The notes under the pieces are model-generated. The model ran no database searches, was not told the origin of the DNA, and saw only the letters and a program-made list of their open reading frames with translations. Shown piece after piece: positions 62,730 to 64,000 of a stretch of DNA of 64,000 bases (its first letter is position 1; each line of letters begins with the position of its first letter). The translations under genes were made by a program, and so were the position numbers. Source of the DNA: Procambarus clarkii (lineage: Eukaryota > Arthropoda > Malacostraca > Decapoda > Cambaridae); NCBI RefSeq assembly GCF_040958095.1, contig NC_091156.1, positions 20,752,675 through 20,816,674 on the forward strand. The letters are read 5' to 3'.

Positions 62730-63150
62730 CAGCTGGCGTGGTGAGATCTGGGGCCCCCCCTCCCTCCCCCTTTCAGGGAGGGGAAGGCTGCGCAGACGAG
62801 CAGCGCGGCAATAGTGTGTTACGTTTCCTTGTTTGCTTCTTTCCTTGGGATTGTAGGGGAGTTCTACCTCTCTGTTCAGTTTTTGTTGTTAGTTTCTTAC
62901 CATGTGGGGTTTGTTTTGTTATGCCTAACCCCGGGGTGCCTAACCCCAGTCGATGGCAGATAAGGAAAACCCCCAACCACAGGGGGGTTTTCCAGGGCCA
63001 TTGCTTCCTGAAACCTCTCTGAAGAGGCCAGGTTCTGGCTCATGGTCCCTGGTAGGTCTGAACTCCATAGCTAATGCCCCGGTCTAATATACTGTAACAT
63101 ACATTAGCCCGATAAGCTCCAGGGAGCCGTAGGGGCTCCCCTCAGAAAAC
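62730..63150 (+). repeat. Module U copy
   Basis: Forward blocks in full order: CCCCTTTCAGGGAGGGGAAG, CGGGGTGCCTAACCCCAGTC, GATGGCAGATAAGG, GCCAGGTTCTGGCTCATGGT, CCCTGGTAGGTCTGAACTCC, AAGCTCCAGGGAGCCGTAGG and GGCTCCCCTCAGAAAACC. It ends exactly where the LINE-D tail begins, so LINE-D probably inserted at the module edge. Confidence 0.7.
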
Positions 63151-63154
63151 CAAG

Positions 63155-64000
63155 GGGTTGAAATTGAAATTGAAATTGAAATAAGTTTATTGAGGTAAAA
63201 TACACACAAAGGGATGAGGTAGCTCAAGCTATTCTCACCCCGTTCAGTACAACGTGTTAGTACATACATAGACACACATCACAAACAATAAACCTGTTAC
63301 CAAACATTCTGAGAGATAAACATGCACATTTCCTCCTTCACAAGTAGTATGGTATCAGACGTACACACAAATACTTTTATGACCTAGTTATACTGTATAG
63401 ACAATTTGCAAGAGACATGCAGATAATTCAACAAAATATTACAGTCTTGGTGCAAAATTCTTATATCTCTCAAGAATATCATCAACCTTTCCTTTGTGAC
63501 ACATCCAGGCTATTTGCTCAGGAACAGTCCTTATCTCAGTGTTTCTATATACATTAATCAACGGACAATCAAGAACATAATGGGCAAGGGTGTGAGACCT
63601 TAACATACCACATAGTTTACACTTCGTGTCATTATCATGAACACCTATCCCATATTCCCAGTAATATTTGTACCCAAGCCTGAGCCGCATATACACAGAG
63701 TCACTCCAAGCATTTCTCCTTTTACCATAAGTGAAATGGGTGTTTTGACTTGCATACATGTAGTGTTGCATGGTTTGACTACTCTCATACATTATCTCTC
63801 TCCTCTCCACTCCTGCCTGTGCCTGAATATTTCTGATTTTGCTTCTTATTTGTCTCATTGTGAATTCACATTCAATGTCAACTTGTGGTTTTGATGTGGC
63901 ACGTTTGGCCAAGTCATCCGCCACCTCGTTGAGCACTATTCCAACATGAGATGGAATCCACATGAATTTCACACTATGACCTTTCAGCTGTATCTCAGTT
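63155..64000 (-). mobile_element. LINE-D copy, minus strand, runs off the window
   Basis: The 3' end carries a (TTTCAA)n tail, here GAAATTGAAATTGAAATTGA at 63158-63182. A 3' region of about 260 bp and the coding region follow. LINE tails made of short tandem repeats are common in I-like and RTE-like elements. The copy continues past 64000, so the RT may lie outside. Confidence 0.85.
63439..63999 (-). pseudogene. LINE-D RNase H end and C-terminal domain
   Basis: The minus-strand frame enters from the window edge (TEIQLKGHSVKFMWIPSHVG) and runs through IVLNEVADDLAKRATSKPQV (last catalytic Asp in ADDLAK), RLRLGYKYYWEYGI, and CKLCGMLRSHTLAHYVLDCP (CxxC...H...H...C zinc-like). It stops at 63441-63439 after KNFAPRL. 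The open frame is unbroken for at least 178 codons, so this copy is less decayed than the 60.5-kb one. Whether the full ORF is intact cannot be seen here. Confidence 0.85.

Noticed and set aside
57427..64000. Further 5' exons of VPS50
   Set aside because: I looked on the minus strand for the conserved blocks that precede the SRRLR segment and found only DIRS and LINE material, so the remaining exons are presumed beyond the window.

Overview
The window is eukaryotic nuclear DNA. It has spliced genes with GT-AG introns, a very high density of decayed transposable elements, and tRNA-derived SINEs. Families present are CR1/jockey-like LINEs, RNase H-bearing LINEs, DIRS-type tyrosine-recombinase retrotransposons, a Gypsy-like gag relic, piggyBac-like DNA elements and pogo/Tigger DNA elements. 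The abundance of DIRS elements together with the CTGTTACCTAGCAGTAAAAT-type SINE body fits a decapod crustacean, most likely a crayfish-like species. That placement comes from remembered family resemblance and is not proven. I see no prokaryotic operon, CRISPR array or rRNA.

Two host genes are supported, and they converge. (1) A plus-strand TMEM47/PERP-like four-helix membrane protein has exons at 7362-7424 and 8521-8677 and a predicted short terminal exon at 20334-20355. About 4 kb of repeat-poor AT-rich sequence follows (to about 24.5 kb) and looks like a long 3' UTR. (2) A minus-strand VPS50/syndetin gene (EARP tethering complex) has its last five coding exons at 57426-57312, 57115-56906, 52394-52248, 50078-49905 and 38457-38212. 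Their phases join without a break. A repeat-poor 3' flank (35.4-38.2 kb) follows. The 5' parts of both genes lie outside the window, or were not recognised.

Layout: 0-7.3 kb holds DIRS and LINE debris with two truncated 'LINE-A' copies. 7.3-24.5 kb holds the TMEM47-like exons, with an 11.7-kb intron full of DIRS, LINE-A, LINE-B and another LINE RT. 24.5-30.7 kb is intergenic debris: a LINE ORF1-like region, SINEs, piggyBac-like derivatives, LINE-C with a nested LINE-A tail, and foldbacks. 30.8-35.4 kb is a Tigger element split by a 3.1-kb LINE-B. 35.4-38.2 kb is the VPS50 3' flank. 38.5-49.9 kb is an intron with DIRS, an internally deleted Tigger, a piggyBac-like element and the longest LINE-A. 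50-57.4 kb has VPS50 exons among DIRS, Gypsy and SINE pieces. 57.5-64 kb has DIRS pieces plus two oppositely oriented LINE-D RNase H copies.

Every transposable-element reading frame I read carries stops, frameshifts, truncation or loss of a catalytic residue, so none appears autonomous. Element names such as LINE-A to F, SINE-1/2 and 'module U' are working labels for this window only. Most element borders are approximate. Splice-site borders and stop codons were read base by base.
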